DNA of 64,000 nucleotides from Mesotoga sp. BH458_6_3_2_1 (GCF_003664995.1 NZ_JFHL01000029.1:310001-374000), one strand, 5' to 3'. Positions 34,718 through 45,095 are shown, counted from the first letter of the stretch. Made by a program: numbers and translations. The notes: generated from the letters alone by a model not told the origin.

Positions 34718-36097
34718 ATGAAAATGAGAAATTGCGTGCTACTGATTATCCTTGCTACAATGTTGCTGCTCTCCAGTGCATGTGTCCACCATGACTCTTT
34801 CAAGTATGAAACTGAAGACGCAGTCTTCCTGGTGGAAAACGGTTTGATTGAAGTGGTGGCCAGAAGGAATCTCTACGGACTCGACATCTATCTTGAGGCA
34901 GAAGTCGAACCCGAGGACGTGGATACACAAACTCCATTGAAGGTAATAGTCCCTTATGAAAAGGGAACTGTGATAGCCATAGCAGAAGGCAGAAATGGGT
35001 TCAAGAAGGGAGAAACGATAGCAAGAATCGCAGGAGATTTCACTTCACCAGCAGATCTCGGCATAGTTACCGAGAGCGTGTTGAAGAACACAGAATTTGT
35101 CTCTCAGTCTAGCGCACCTGTCAACGGAGTTTACGTTCAGGACACGTGGGTTCAACCTGAAGGGGCAGGGTTCTTTATTATTGGAGCCCGAAACGTTTTG
35201 GACGAACCTATCGCGGGATTTGATCTCGTTGTGGGATTTGATAACTCAACCATTGAGATCACCGCCGTTACAAGCCTCAAACCTGGCCTGACGGAAATTC
35301 AGTCAGACATCACCGACACTAACGCCAATGGAAAACTGGAACTGGCTCTGGCATATGAGAGAAACTCGGAACTAACAATTGGTGCAACGCCGGTAAATCT
35401 CTACAAGGTCTTCTATAATGTGAAAACCGGCATAACATATGCCAATTCAGAAATCAGTTTTGATTCTTCGGAGTTCACCTGGCTTGATTCAAGTCAATCC
35501 TGGTTGCCAATAAAGGAGACTGTCGATGCTACTTCCGGTTTCATTACTGTTGGCGACCCGGTGCTTCTTGGAGATTTCGACCTAAATGACACTGTGAATG
35601 TACAGGATCTTCCGCTTTTTGCAGAGCACTATAGAGAGATCTACGATGTCGGTACTGATCCCGAAAATCCTCTCTCTTTCTTCGATATTGGTCCCGCAAC
35701 CAGATTCTACGGAAATGACTGGGCAGAAATATTCTCAAAAGCAAACAAAGACGGGAATATCGATATCGTTGATCTTGTCGTGCTTGCACAGAATTACTAC
35801 TTCTCCAGACCTGCAAATCACACCACATTTGTGAAGAATATCAACGAGCTCAATGCAGCAATTGATGGTGATGCAGATCTGATAGTCCTTGGTGCGAATA
35901 TCACTGGAAGCCCATCAGTGATAGAAAGAATAGTCGATGTAAATCTCAATGGATATACGCTCACAGGAGATCTTAGCGTTAATATTCCTGCAGGTATCTC
36001 AGGTAATATGACAATCTTTGACGGCACAATTGAGGGTTCGTTCAACTTCACGGGTCCTGATGTCACGCTATTCAACTATGCAACCATAATTCCATAG
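34718..36097 (+). CDS. lipoprotein with cohesin-like and dockerin-like modules
   Basis: 459 residues from the ATG at 34718 (GGAGG eight bases before). Lipobox SSA-C at Cys22. After a ~100-residue beta domain comes a cohesin-like region (GVYVQDTWV ... IAGFDLVVGFDNSTIEI), then a dockerin-like pair of calcium loops: DFDLNDTVNVQD (about 286-297) and KANKDGNIDIVD (about 340-351), each followed by a helix (LPLFAEHY, LVVLAQNY). A 95-residue tail resembles the first turns of the beta-helix in the next gene. It is a shortened paralogue of that protein. Having both cohesin and dockerin on one chain allows self-association, by inference. Confidence 0.85.
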   Translation: MKMRNCVLLIILATMLLLSSACVHHDSFKYETEDAVFLVENGLIEVVARRNLYGLDIYLEAEVEPEDVDTQTPLKVIVPYEKGTVIAIAEGRNGFKKGETIARIAGDFTSPADLGIVTESVLKNTEFVSQSSAPVNGVYVQDTWVQPEGAGFFIIGARNVLDEPIAGFDLVVGFDNSTIEITAVTSLKPGLTEIQSDITDTNANGKLELALAYERNSELTIGATPVNLYKVFYNVKTGITYANSEISFDSSEFTWLDSSQSWLPIKETVDATSGFITVGDPVLLGDFDLNDTVNVQDLPLFAEHYREIYDVGTDPENPLSFFDIGPATRFYGNDWAEIFSKANKDGNIDIVDLVVLAQNYYFSRPANHTTFVKNINELNAAIDGDADLIVLGANITGSPSVIERIVDVNLNGYTLTGDLSVNIPAGISGNMTIFDGTIEGSFNFTGPDVTLFNYATIIP

Positions 36098-36164
36098 AGT
36101 TGTGTGTAAACCCTGCTGAAAGGGAAGGTCAACACAAATTGATTGAAAAGGGAGGAAAGGGTTT

Positions 36165-39100
36165 ATGAGGAAGCTTGCGTATATTGTTTTCATGGCAATG
36201 ATGATCGCGCTGCTTGCATCTGGTTGCTTCAAGATGGCACCCACAGCTCAGCTTGAAACTGAAGAAGCGATCTTCATTCTTAAGAATGGATCAATTGAAG
36301 TGAAGGCTGCAAAAGAGCTCTCAGGGCTTGAAGTGTTTCTGAAGGCCAGAGTCGAAGAGAGTGAAGTCAGCGCAAAAGGAACATGTGCCATCGTGAAACA
36401 GTTTGAAGATGGTACATATATTGCCACGGCGATTGGTGGAAAGTTCAAATCAGGCGAAACGGTAATGACCATCAGGGGAGGCTTCACAGATCTAAAGAAG
36501 CTTTCTATAGAAACGATGGGAGTGGAGCTTGAGGAAGAATACGGACCGCAGTCACAGGTTCCTAAAGATGGAGTCTATGTACAGGATACATGGGTTTCGT
36601 CTAACGTATCAGGAAACAAACTAGCAATCGGTGCGAAGAACCTTAACATCGTAGACTACTCTGATACTCCGATTAACGGATTCAGCTTTGTCGTGAAATA
36701 TGACCCAGCAGACATAGAGATTACTGGGGTCACAAACAGAGTCTCGGGAGCAAGTATAAGTGAGATTGATTACAGTTCCACTGGTGTAATCAACGTGTAT
36801 GCTGGTTATCCTGATAAAAGCGGTGTTTTTATTGTGGCTCCAACAGAGCTTTTGGAAATCACATTCAATTCTAAAGACGTAAAAACAGTTTCTCAGGTAA
36901 CTCTCGAAAACGTTCAGGTCACAGTCTTCGATTCCAATTCAGAATGGAATCCCGTTTACATTTCGGCTGTTGGTACAGGTGGCTTTATTACTATAGGAGA
37001 TCCCAAACTCCTGGGTGATTTCAATCTTGACGGCATAGTGGGAACGGCAGATCTTGGGGAGTTCGCAACATATTACAGGGAAACCTACACAGTTATTACA
37101 GATCTGCTAGCCTATTACGACATTGGCCCTGCTAAGAAGGCCTACGGCGGAGCTTGGGAAGATATCTACACAGAAGCGAAGCCTGATCTTGATGTGGATC
37201 TACTTGATCTAGTTATCATGGCACAGAACTGGGCAGTACCAAAACCGACAGACTTCAACTATGTCAAGACTCTCGATGAGCTTAACGCTGCTATTGCCAG
37301 TGATAGTTTTACTTCGATAGTTTTCGGCTCTGACATTTCGGGAACCCCCAATGTTGTAGGAAGGTTGGTTGACATCAACCTCAACGGCTACACACTGACA
37401 GGTGATTTGAACTTCGATATGAATGAGTCAGGCACGATAAACCTCTATGCAGGCGAAATTGAAGGCGATCTCACAGTCAACGCGCCGAATGCAACGTTCA
37501 ACAACTATGCAGATGTAACTGGTGAGGTAACTATCAATGGCGTTTCAGCAGGAACGTGGAATGAATACTTCTGCGAGAACAATCTTGTCTGGAACGCTGA
37601 AAATTCTACATTGTACGTTTATTGCGGAGCAGAAGGAATTACGTTCAATGCAAGCGCCTCAAGGGTCGTTTTTGACGGTCCTGCAATAGTCACGGGTGGG
37701 CATTTCATCGAGTATGCTATCATTGCTCCCGGAACGAATGTCACATTTGACACTCCTCCACAACACGTCGAAATTCTAGACGGCACCATATGGAACTCAA
37801 GAACCGGATCATTCTATTCCACTATCCAGGCAGCAATTGATGAGGCAGATTCAGGCGATACGATCTTCGTGGGAGCCGGGACATATGCTGAACAACTGGT
37901 GATAGAGAAACCGCTGACTTTAGAAGGTCCAAACGCCGGAACTCATGGCTTCAGTGATAATAGAGTTCCAGAAGCCAAATTGGTATTCCCGGATGATCCT
38001 GTCTATTTTGACAGTCCTCTCGAAGATGTGATAACAGAATGGAGGGTATTGGTAGAAATAGGGTCTGAAAATGTCACTGTTGATGGATTCAGTTTTAGCA
38101 ATGAAGGATTGTTCAGTGAAATCAAGTATATGGGAGGAGTTTTCTCATATAAGGGTAGTCTAAAAGTCACTAACAATTCCTTCGAGGGATTCACGACTGC
38201 AATTAAAACGGATATCCCAATAGACACCGTATACATTGAAAACGTGGAAATCAGCTACAATTATGTTCACGATAACGTCAGATGGACAAACTCGAGTATA
38301 TACATCCAGGGAGCCGGAGCGGATGTGTTTGAAAATGTTACGAAAAATGTTGGAAATTCGATTCAAATTCAGCCATACTCCAATTCTGGAACTGGATCGG
38401 TGCACGATAATGAATTCGAATCATGGTTATTAGGTATCTGGCACAATTACGCCATGAAAGGTTCAGGCACATGGACTATCACTAACAACAAGCTAACTGC
38501 TGCCTCTTACCCAACAGTGGTGGAACCTAAAAATTGGCGTGGAATAGAAGTTCAAACATTCGGATCTTCAAAATCAGGAGATGCTCCGAGAGTCGAATTC
38601 AGGGATAATACCATTGACGCTGCCAAAATCATTGATGAATACAGATTCGATACTGTTATTGGTATTAGAATGTCTTCGCCTGTTTCTGATGATGCGGTAG
38701 CTGTGTTCGAAAACAACGCTTTCATTAATGTAAGAACAGGAGCCCTCAGATTGGATGGCACTCTGAATCTCGGAACGGTCCTATCTAGCAATACCTTCCC
38801 CGAAGGATTTGCTGTAAATGAAGTGGGAGACATGATCGGCAAGTTCAAAGTTACGAACACCACAAAGAAAAAGGGTTACGACACTATCCAGGCGGCAATT
38901 AATGCGGCTGATGCAGGAGATGTGATTGAGGTTTCCGAAGGTGCTCACACGATCGATTCCCAGATAAACATCAACAAGGCCATAACCCTCCGGGGTGTCG
39001 TCACAAACGAAGAGTGGAAAACGAAGCTCCAGGTTAGTGGTTCCGGTTATCGCCTTAGCGTTTCTGCAAGTGCAACGATCGAGAACTTTGAGATTGAGAA

Positions 39101-41366
39101 GACCGATAAGACAGGGGTTCAAAACATAATCGGTATTTTTGCTTCTGAGGTGTCAATAAAGTCAAACAAGATTTATGGACGCTATGAGTTAGGTGACGGT
39201 GAAGTAAGTCGTGCCATGGAAATCTCAGGAGGCCTTACAGATGTCCTTATCGAAAACAATGAGATCTATTCGCTAAGGCAACCCGCATATATCAATCCGA
39301 ATACTACTGGAAGCATTAAAGACAATCATGTGTACCTTACACGAGGATGGGTAATTGACGGAGCACTGATGACTTTCAATGGAAATACCTGGGGAACTGG
39401 CGATGATGCCAATGCCACCGATATTGCACTTCTCATAGAGACTACTCTAGGTGAGCCTTATGATGACCTTGAGGCATTGAAGAGCGCCAATAACAACGCC
39501 AGTATCGAAGACCAGAGAGTTAATCCTGACAGTATTTACGTAAATGCTAGTTCGGCTAAGAGCGAGGGTAGTCCTACTTATCCGTTCAAGACGATAGCTG
39601 AAGGGCTGAATGCCGTCAACGAAAATGGAACTATTTACGTTGCTGAAGGAACCTACAATGAGAATGTGATAATCAACAAGCAAGGTATCAAGCTAATCGG
39701 CGAAGGTTACGAAGATCCTTCCTGCACCAAAATCAATGGAGCAATTGCAGTAACTGAAGCTAATGTAGAGATCTCCGGATTCATGATATCTGGCGGCGGG
39801 GTGGCCTACAGCAACGCAAAGGCCGGTATATACATAGTAGGCGGTACTACGGGACATAAGATTAACGGCAACAAATTGGTCGGAAGCGGAAACGATCCAG
39901 CAGACGGTCCTGGTATTCTCTTTGGCTATAACGCAAGCAATGTAGAAATCAGTTCAAACGTCATTATTAGCTGGTATCAAGGTATGTATATCAACCCTTC
40001 CAGTAATATTGTCATAGAAGAAAATACTCTTGAATCAAACTATGTGGGTATCGGTTCCGATGGCCTAAATGACGTGTCTATTGTTCGAAACCAGTTCAAA
40101 AACAACGAAGTTGAAGATTGGGGCTCGAGTAATGTTGGTGTAGATGTCAGTGCACAATACAACACATTTATCCATGGAGAAGGCAGCAACTGCATGGCAG
40201 TGGCCCACTATTCAGGGAACATGATCAATGCTACATGCAACTGGTGGGGTTCAATCGATCCTGTGGTCATCGCTGGTAAAGTGAGGGGTCTGGTAAACTG
40301 GTCGCCATTCTGGACTACTGCTGTAGGACCTTGCGGTGGATATGCTCCTGTTAGAAACATCACCACTGGTCTTCCTTACACGACAATCCAGGCTGCCTTT
40401 GATGATCTCTACGCTCTCGATAAGCCTGCTGAACCTACACCCTACACGATTGAGGTGAAAGAGGGAACGTACGATGAGCAACTGCTCATAACACAGCAAG
40501 AGAACAAGAATATCGTGCTTCGGGCAGTAGATGGAGACGAAGTTGTTCTTAGGAGAACTGTGATAATCAATGGTAAAGGCAGGCACGATGGTGAAGAATC
40601 TTTGACAATCAGTGGGTTTGAATTCACTTATGATGATGAAGGCTTTGAAGGCGGTAAAGATTTCATAGTAACAACAGACCCAAGCGCAGTGACAAACGGA
40701 TACGCTCACAACGTCACTATAGAAAACTGCTCCTTTTCTGGTAATCCTGCTGATCTGAGTTTCGTTGCGATAAGGAACCCTAAAGCGGGTTATGACTTCA
40801 TAATAAGTGATTGCCAGGGATATTATTTGCACAGTCTAGTGCAATTTGCGAGTGCAGTTACAGGCGCCAAGATTGATAATTGTACACTTGTTGATTGCAA
40901 GAGCGGGCTTAATCTAAATGCCTCCACCAATGTTCAGGTTAATAAACTTTGGTTTGAAGGTCCTGGCTACGGGATTCGAGCCGGTCAGTCAACCGGGACC
41001 CCAGCCGATACTACTCTGAATATTGCCAATAGTGTACTGATTGGTACTTCTGTATGCACAGTAGATCAGCTGGGAGATCCTGATACTGCTCTAGTTCTTC
41101 GTGGTGACGCTCCGAAAAACGTAACGATTTCGCAGTCAGTAATCATGAACACCAATTCGGAAAGCTACGCAATCGCTAACGTAAATAGTCTTAATGCTGG
41201 GAGTTATTCTCTAACAATCTCAGGAAACTACTGGGGAGAGACTGACTACAGTTCTGGTCTCCTTGGCGAGCTAGGTAGTGCGCAAGTTACTTGTGAAAAT
41301 TACTATAAAACTGCAACTTATACAACAGTTCCGCCCGTTCTAAGTAACTTGGTCAATATACCTTGA
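36165..41366 (+). CDS. giant lipoprotein: cohesin-like, dockerin-like and four right-handed beta-helix modules
   Basis: 1733 residues. Lipobox ASG-C at Cys21, ribosome site GGAGG. The first ~360 residues match the preceding protein in domain order: beta domain, cohesin-like domain (126-283), and dockerin-like loops DFNLDGIVGTAD (about 284) and a second near 341 (DLDVDLLD). Then come four right-handed beta-helix modules, each opening with a YxTIQAAI or similar helix-strand: about 550 (YSTIQAAIDEA), 904 (YDTIQAAINAA), 1138 (YPFKTIAEGLN) and 1403 (YTTIQAAFDDL), each followed by GTY-type turns and Asn ladders. Such solenoids occur in polysaccharide lyases and in adhesins. No lyase catalytic set could be recognised, so binding or hydrolysis of polysaccharide remains open. 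Confidence 0.87.
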   Translation: MRKLAYIVFMAMMIALLASGCFKMAPTAQLETEEAIFILKNGSIEVKAAKELSGLEVFLKARVEESEVSAKGTCAIVKQFEDGTYIATAIGGKFKSGETVMTIRGGFTDLKKLSIETMGVELEEEYGPQSQVPKDGVYVQDTWVSSNVSGNKLAIGAKNLNIVDYSDTPINGFSFVVKYDPADIEITGVTNRVSGASISEIDYSSTGVINVYAGYPDKSGVFIVAPTELLEITFNSKDVKTVSQVTLENVQVTVFDSNSEWNPVYISAVGTGGFITIGDPKLLGDFNLDGIVGTADLGEFATYYRETYTVITDLLAYYDIGPAKKAYGGAWEDIYTEAKPDLDVDLLDLVIMAQNWAVPKPTDFNYVKTLDELNAAIASDSFTSIVFGSDISGTPNVVGRLVDINLNGYTLTGDLNFDMNESGTINLYAGEIEGDLTVNAPNATFNNYADVTGEVTINGVSAGTWNEYFCENNLVWNAENSTLYVYCGAEGITFNASASRVVFDGPAIVTGGHFIEYAIIAPGTNVTFDTPPQHVEILDGTIWNSRTGSFYSTIQAAIDEADSGDTIFVGAGTYAEQLVIEKPLTLEGPNAGTHGFSDNRVPEAKLVFPDDPVYFDSPLEDVITEWRVLVEIGSENVTVDGFSFSNEGLFSEIKYMGGVFSYKGSLKVTNNSFEGFTTAIKTDIPIDTVYIENVEISYNYVHDNVRWTNSSIYIQGAGADVFENVTKNVGNSIQIQPYSNSGTGSVHDNEFESWLLGIWHNYAMKGSGTWTITNNKLTAASYPTVVEPKNWRGIEVQTFGSSKSGDAPRVEFRDNTIDAAKIIDEYRFDTVIGIRMSSPVSDDAVAVFENNAFINVRTGALRLDGTLNLGTVLSSNTFPEGFAVNEVGDMIGKFKVTNTTKKKGYDTIQAAINAADAGDVIEVSEGAHTIDSQININKAITLRGVVTNEEWKTKLQVSGSGYRLSVSASATIENFEIEKTDKTGVQNIIGIFASEVSIKSNKIYGRYELGDGEVSRAMEISGGLTDVLIENNEIYSLRQPAYINPNTTGSIKDNHVYLTRGWVIDGALMTFNGNTWGTGDDANATDIALLIETTLGEPYDDLEALKSANNNASIEDQRVNPDSIYVNASSAKSEGSPTYPFKTIAEGLNAVNENGTIYVAEGTYNENVIINKQGIKLIGEGYEDPSCTKINGAIAVTEANVEISGFMISGGGVAYSNAKAGIYIVGGTTGHKINGNKLVGSGNDPADGPGILFGYNASNVEISSNVIISWYQGMYINPSSNIVIEENTLESNYVGIGSDGLNDVSIVRNQFKNNEVEDWGSSNVGVDVSAQYNTFIHGEGSNCMAVAHYSGNMINATCNWWGSIDPVVIAGKVRGLVNWSPFWTTAVGPCGGYAPVRNITTGLPYTTIQAAFDDLYALDKPAEPTPYTIEVKEGTYDEQLLITQQENKNIVLRAVDGDEVVLRRTVIINGKGRHDGEESLTISGFEFTYDDEGFEGGKDFIVTTDPSAVTNGYAHNVTIENCSFSGNPADLSFVAIRNPKAGYDFIISDCQGYYLHSLVQFASAVTGAKIDNCTLVDCKSGLNLNASTNVQVNKLWFEGPGYGIRAGQSTGTPADTTLNIANSVLIGTSVCTVDQLGDPDTALVLRGDAPKNVTISQSVIMNTNSESYAIANVNSLNAGSYSLTISGNYWGETDYSSGLLGELGSAQVTCENYYKTATYTTVPPVLSNLVNIP

Positions 41367-41785
41367 GCTACTTGAAGATATCGCGGACATAACTAAAACA
41401 GTCTGCGAATAGAAGAGCAATCGACCTTGCGAATACTTCTTGCAGTCACTTCACAAGGTCGATTTTTGATTATTTGAGATTCCAGACAAATGAATTTACC
41501 TTAGAAAAAACTGTCTTCTGCTGAAACATGATCCAAACCAAAACCGGATCAAAACAACAGGATTCAGTAGGGACGAAATTTTCAGTTATCATGCAACTCT
41601 GTGTTGAAGCGTTTCAGATGGATCTTCTGAGTAAATATATTCATCTATAGTGTAGACTTCTGTACGAGCTCATTAGTCTTGTTATTACGGAATCTCATGA
41701 GACGATCTATGCTCGTTACGTTCGAGGTATAGATCTCTGGTTGTAGGCTGTTTGACGAAAGTTGTTCATCCGAGGATTGGATGAT
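41367..41785. other. intergenic region between convergent lipoprotein and nucleotidase genes
   Basis: No open frame was recognised. It holds the plus-strand terminator (41421-41467) at its left and the minus-strand terminator (from 41791) at its right. The 300 bases in between are moderately AT-rich without visible structure. Confidence 0.5.
41421..41467 (+). terminator. terminator of the lipoprotein cluster
   Basis: TCGACCTTG (41421-41429) pairs with CAAGGTCGA (41454-41462), followed by TTTTTG. The loop is long (24 bases) but the nine-base stem and T-run fit intrinsic termination. Confidence 0.7.
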
Positions 41786-41817
41786 TGAAAAAACCGGAGG
41801 TCTGGGACCCCCGGTTT
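41786..41817 (-). terminator. terminator of the nucleotidase gene
   Basis: AAACCGG (41791-41797) pairs with CCGGTTT (41811-41817), extended inward by GGTC/GACC. On the minus strand it runs into TTTTTTCAAT. It lies 14 bases past the stop. Confidence 0.78.
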
Positions 41818-41831
41818 GAATACATCAGGAC

Positions 41832-43622
41832 CTAATTGGCAACTGCCTGAGGGACGTTCTCTGCGATCTCTATGAGATCTACTTCGAAGAGTCGGTCTGC
41901 GATGTATTTTATTCCCTTGATTCCGAGCTCGTCTATGAGAGAGGCCGCTTCCTGATTGGATGTGAAGGTAATTCTCCCGGCCGATTCGAAAGGAGCAATA
42001 GACCAGTTATACGATGGTGTGGGAGTGATCGTGCCCTGTTCAATTATGTAGTCGATGATCACGCTTCGATTCTCGACCGTCGATGAAAGGACAATATCCG
42101 CGTCGATGAGATGATAACCGCCGCCACCTGCGCGGTAGTTATTGGTCACGACGAGGAACTCCATATCATCTTCGACCTCTTCACCCTCATAGGTGAGATT
42201 CACAATTCTCTGACCTACCGGGTTTCGGACATCTATCTGATAGTCTATTCCTTCGATTACATCGAAGTTATACGATGAGAAACGAGCCAGGAGGTTCTGA
42301 TCCTCAGTACTGTTTGGATCAATTTGGTTGAAATTCTCGGCGCACTTTTCCAGCCAACCCTTGAGTTCGATTCCGTTCACTTTCACAACGTGCAGTGTGT
42401 TCGAGTAGATGTAGATGTCTGCTGCATTCATTATTTTGACGTCTCCAGCTTCGACACTGGTGTTGGTTCTGAATGGCGCTGCGGCTGAAAGCAGTGGCAT
42501 CCCTTCAAATTCAGTTCCCTTGAAATACTCACTTGCATACCAGAGCTGGGCTTCGTTGACGAGCTGAGTGACTTCGTTATCGATTACTCTGCTGAAGTAT
42601 CCCTTGATCGGTACGGTTGTCGCTCCAACCGGGGCCATTACATAATCAATGGTTGCTTCGTGCTGTTCTTTGACTGCTTCCACTATCTCCGGAGCAGCTT
42701 CGACTTCTTCATCGACATGCCAGAGCTGTGGGCATGAAGAGAATATCTCCCACTCTCCATCACGGTTCAGAAGATGGAAATGTATCAGACCTAAGGAGCT
42801 TCCCCAGCTTCCTGCCATTGTCACCGGGACTGCATCTATTGTGTCGGCAATTCTCCCGTGGCTGTGACCCATGATGATGGCGTCTATTCCTTCAACGTTT
42901 TCGAGCATTGCTTCAGCGTCTGAACTTCCCTGGTGAAGGGATACTATCACTAGATCGACGCCCTCTTCGCGTAGTTTAGGGACATACTTGGCAGCGGCGT
43001 CCACTATAGGTTCAGCATAGACTTTTCCTTCAAGGAGGACTCTGTCCCACATCATAATTTCCGGAGGAAGAAAGGCTATAACACCAATCTTGATTGGAAT
43101 TCCGTCGACTTCTCTTTCCAGTATCACATAGGGGTCATACCTGAGCTCTTGCGTCTCTTCGTTGTAAAGATTTGCCGAGATCATTGGGAAGTCAGCAGAA
43201 GCGATGGAGAGATCCAGATACTCGAGGCCGAAATTGAATTCGTGATTTCCAATTCCAACTACGTCATAGTCCATTATATTCATTGCTTTGATTATCGAGG
43301 GAGTATCTCCCAATTTGATTGGATCTATTCGCGCTTCACGCTCTGCGAGAACGCTTCCTTGAATAGCATCTCCCGTGTCGATCAAAATAGTGTTATTGTA
43401 CAGCTCCCTTGCCATCTTGATGAGAGTGAAAGTTTTGGCAGCGCCGTAATCACTCACTTCTTCTACAGTCAGGTAATCGTAAGGCATAACATAGCCGTGA
43501 AGGTCCGTAGTTCCCATAATCACGAGTTCATGAATCGAGGTCTTTCCGAAAACCATTGCGGGGATCAGCGTAGCGAGAATCAGGACGATGACAACTGCAG
43601 GAATTCTTTTTTTCCAGTTCAA
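41832..43622 (-). CDS. secreted 2',3'-cyclic-nucleotide phosphodiesterase/5'-nucleotidase (CpdB/YfkN type)
   Basis: 596 residues from the TTG at 43622, eight bases after GGAGG. A hydrophobic signal segment (VVIVLILATLIPAMVFG) precedes the metallophosphatase domain: GTTDLHGY, LIDTGDAIQGS, GIGNHEFNFG, GHSHGR are the two-metal ligands. TTDLHG and PYDY at this spacing mark the CpdB branch acting on 2',3'-cyclic nucleotides. The C-terminal 5'-nucleotidase domain runs from about residue 350. It would recover phosphate and nucleosides outside the membrane. Related to the nucleotidase at 60450 but of a different sub-branch. Confidence 0.93.
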   Translation of the reverse strand: MNWKKRIPAVVIVLILATLIPAMVFGKTSIHELVIMGTTDLHGYVMPYDYLTVEEVSDYGAAKTFTLIKMARELYNNTILIDTGDAIQGSVLAEREARIDPIKLGDTPSIIKAMNIMDYDVVGIGNHEFNFGLEYLDLSIASADFPMISANLYNEETQELRYDPYVILEREVDGIPIKIGVIAFLPPEIMMWDRVLLEGKVYAEPIVDAAAKYVPKLREEGVDLVIVSLHQGSSDAEAMLENVEGIDAIIMGHSHGRIADTIDAVPVTMAGSWGSSLGLIHFHLLNRDGEWEIFSSCPQLWHVDEEVEAAPEIVEAVKEQHEATIDYVMAPVGATTVPIKGYFSRVIDNEVTQLVNEAQLWYASEYFKGTEFEGMPLLSAAAPFRTNTSVEAGDVKIMNAADIYIYSNTLHVVKVNGIELKGWLEKCAENFNQIDPNSTEDQNLLARFSSYNFDVIEGIDYQIDVRNPVGQRIVNLTYEGEEVEDDMEFLVVTNNYRAGGGGYHLIDADIVLSSTVENRSVIIDYIIEQGTITPTPSYNWSIAPFESAGRITFTSNQEAASLIDELGIKGIKYIADRLFEVDLIEIAENVPQAVAN

Positions 43623-43897
43623 TAGCTCCACCTCCAATTAGGTTGGCCAGCACTGTTGTCTGCCGGATGAATGATTGCCCCCTGACCGTGAGAATGCCTT
43701 ACCGAAGATAATCGAGGATTTCAAAGAATGTTTCGAAACAGTATTATCTTACAATAATCAGATGGACTCATTGAGAAAGAAAAGGCACATCTCAGTAACT
43801 CGAAGTAGGCTGTCTAATTAAGCGAGAAACGGAAGAGCCGGGTCTGGCAAGAGCAGGATTGATTCTGGGAAGAACATCCCAGGAAGTGATGCTATAA

Positions 43898-43934
43898 AAC
43901 ACTAGACGCAAGGTGCCGTGGAACGTCGGCGGTC
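43898..43934 (+). repeat. 37-base direct repeat, copy A
   Basis: Starts AACACTAGACGCAAGG and ends GTCGGCGGTC. It differs from copy B (44075-44111) at two of 37 positions. Confidence 0.85.
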
Positions 43935-44074
43935 GCAATGCCGGCAAAGATCATGCCGGGACGCAATGCACTGAGGAGCATCAGTGGACGCAAGGCTGCC
44001 TTCGGCAGGAGGCATTATCAGGTCCACCGTCAACGGTTCTCCGTCCTCCGAGATTAAGAGTGATTCTACTGTAG

Positions 44075-44111
44075 AACACAAGACGCAATGTGCCGTGGAA
44101 CGTCGGCGGTC
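44075..44111 (+). repeat. 37-base direct repeat, copy B
   Basis: Starts AACACAAGACGCAATG and ends GTCGGCGGTC, 177 bases after copy A. Confidence 0.85.
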
Positions 44112-44840
44112 TCAGGGCTGCAAAAAAACATGCCAGTCTGCTGCGCTGGCCAGTTCCGCTTCGCGGGCTAGGAGCCGCTGAACGCTTAAGAACGAAACCC
44201 CGCTGGTCGCTGTAAAAACCGAGAAAGAGCACGTCGGAGACGTTCGCTTCGCTCACGAGAAGATGAGAGCGAAAATAGGGACTGACAATTCTCCTCATGT
44301 CCCATTTTTCGCGTAAAAGGCAGAGATTCCAACCAGGACCTTTTTCGGGCGAACGGCCGTTCGCCCCTACAAGAGAACTGCACAGTCATCTTAAATTGTC
44401 ATCGCGTAGCGCCTGCCCTGAAAAGATTCTGTTCAGGGAAACTGCACGGGATCTCGCATCTAGAAGCTGCTTTAAGCTGTGAAAGGCAGTTGCAAATTGC
44501 CAGCTCCATTTTGAAAGCCAAAAACCAGAAGAGAGTTTCCGATGAGTGCTGTTTTTCATGACTGGTTGGAGTCCAAACGCTCTTGAATCATCACCTTGCC
44601 CAAGAACGAAGAACAGATCTTCGCTCTGGAACCAAGAACGGGTTTTCTTCGGAGAACGGAGAACCGTTCAACGGTCAACCAGTTTCTTTTGCTCTTACGA
44701 ACCAGCAACCCCCGACCTCCGACCCCGGCCTTTTTTACGAAGCCCAGATCCTTAACAGGAGCATTTCAGATGACAAAATAAGTTCGTTCTGATCAGATAA
44801 CTTTAATTCTGCATCACTTCTTCTGTTGTTGCCCCCAACC

Positions 44841-45015
44841 CGCTAACCCCGACCCCGATCGTTCTCAAAGCCCAGATCCCGTATAGGAGCATTACGGGAT
44901 GACGGCCTAAGTTAATCAGAAAGCATCACATTCTGTCATTCTGACAATGCTCCTAGTCAGAATCTCGATCTTCTCGTACGGGAAACTGTGGGGGACAGAC
45001 AGTTCGTCGGAGAAC
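44841..45015 (+). repeat. ~175-base direct repeat, copy A
   Basis: The last 105 bases (44911-45015) differ from copy B at only two positions. The unit contains two perfect hairpins: ATCCCGTA/TACGGGAT (44876-44883 with 44893-44900) and ATTCTGAC/GTCAGAAT (44938-44945 with 44956-44963). Confidence 0.88.
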
Positions 45016-45095
45016 CAAGAACAGGTTTTTTATTCGGAAAACGGAGAACCGCTCAACGGTCAACGAGTTTCTTTTGCTCTTACGAACCCGCAACC

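Noticed and set aside
40251-40832. 193-codon minus-strand frame inside the 1733-residue lipoprotein gene
   Set aside because: It lies opposite a continuous beta-helix coding region, has no ribosome site and no family likeness.
36165-41366. Beta-helix protein considered as a pectate lyase or alginate lyase
   Set aside because: The solenoid fold pattern is clear, but no catalytic Lys/Arg/Asp set of a known lyase family could be identified by eye.
43898-44111. 37-base repeats considered as CRISPR repeats
   Set aside because: Only two copies 177 bases apart, no regular spacers and no cas genes in the window.
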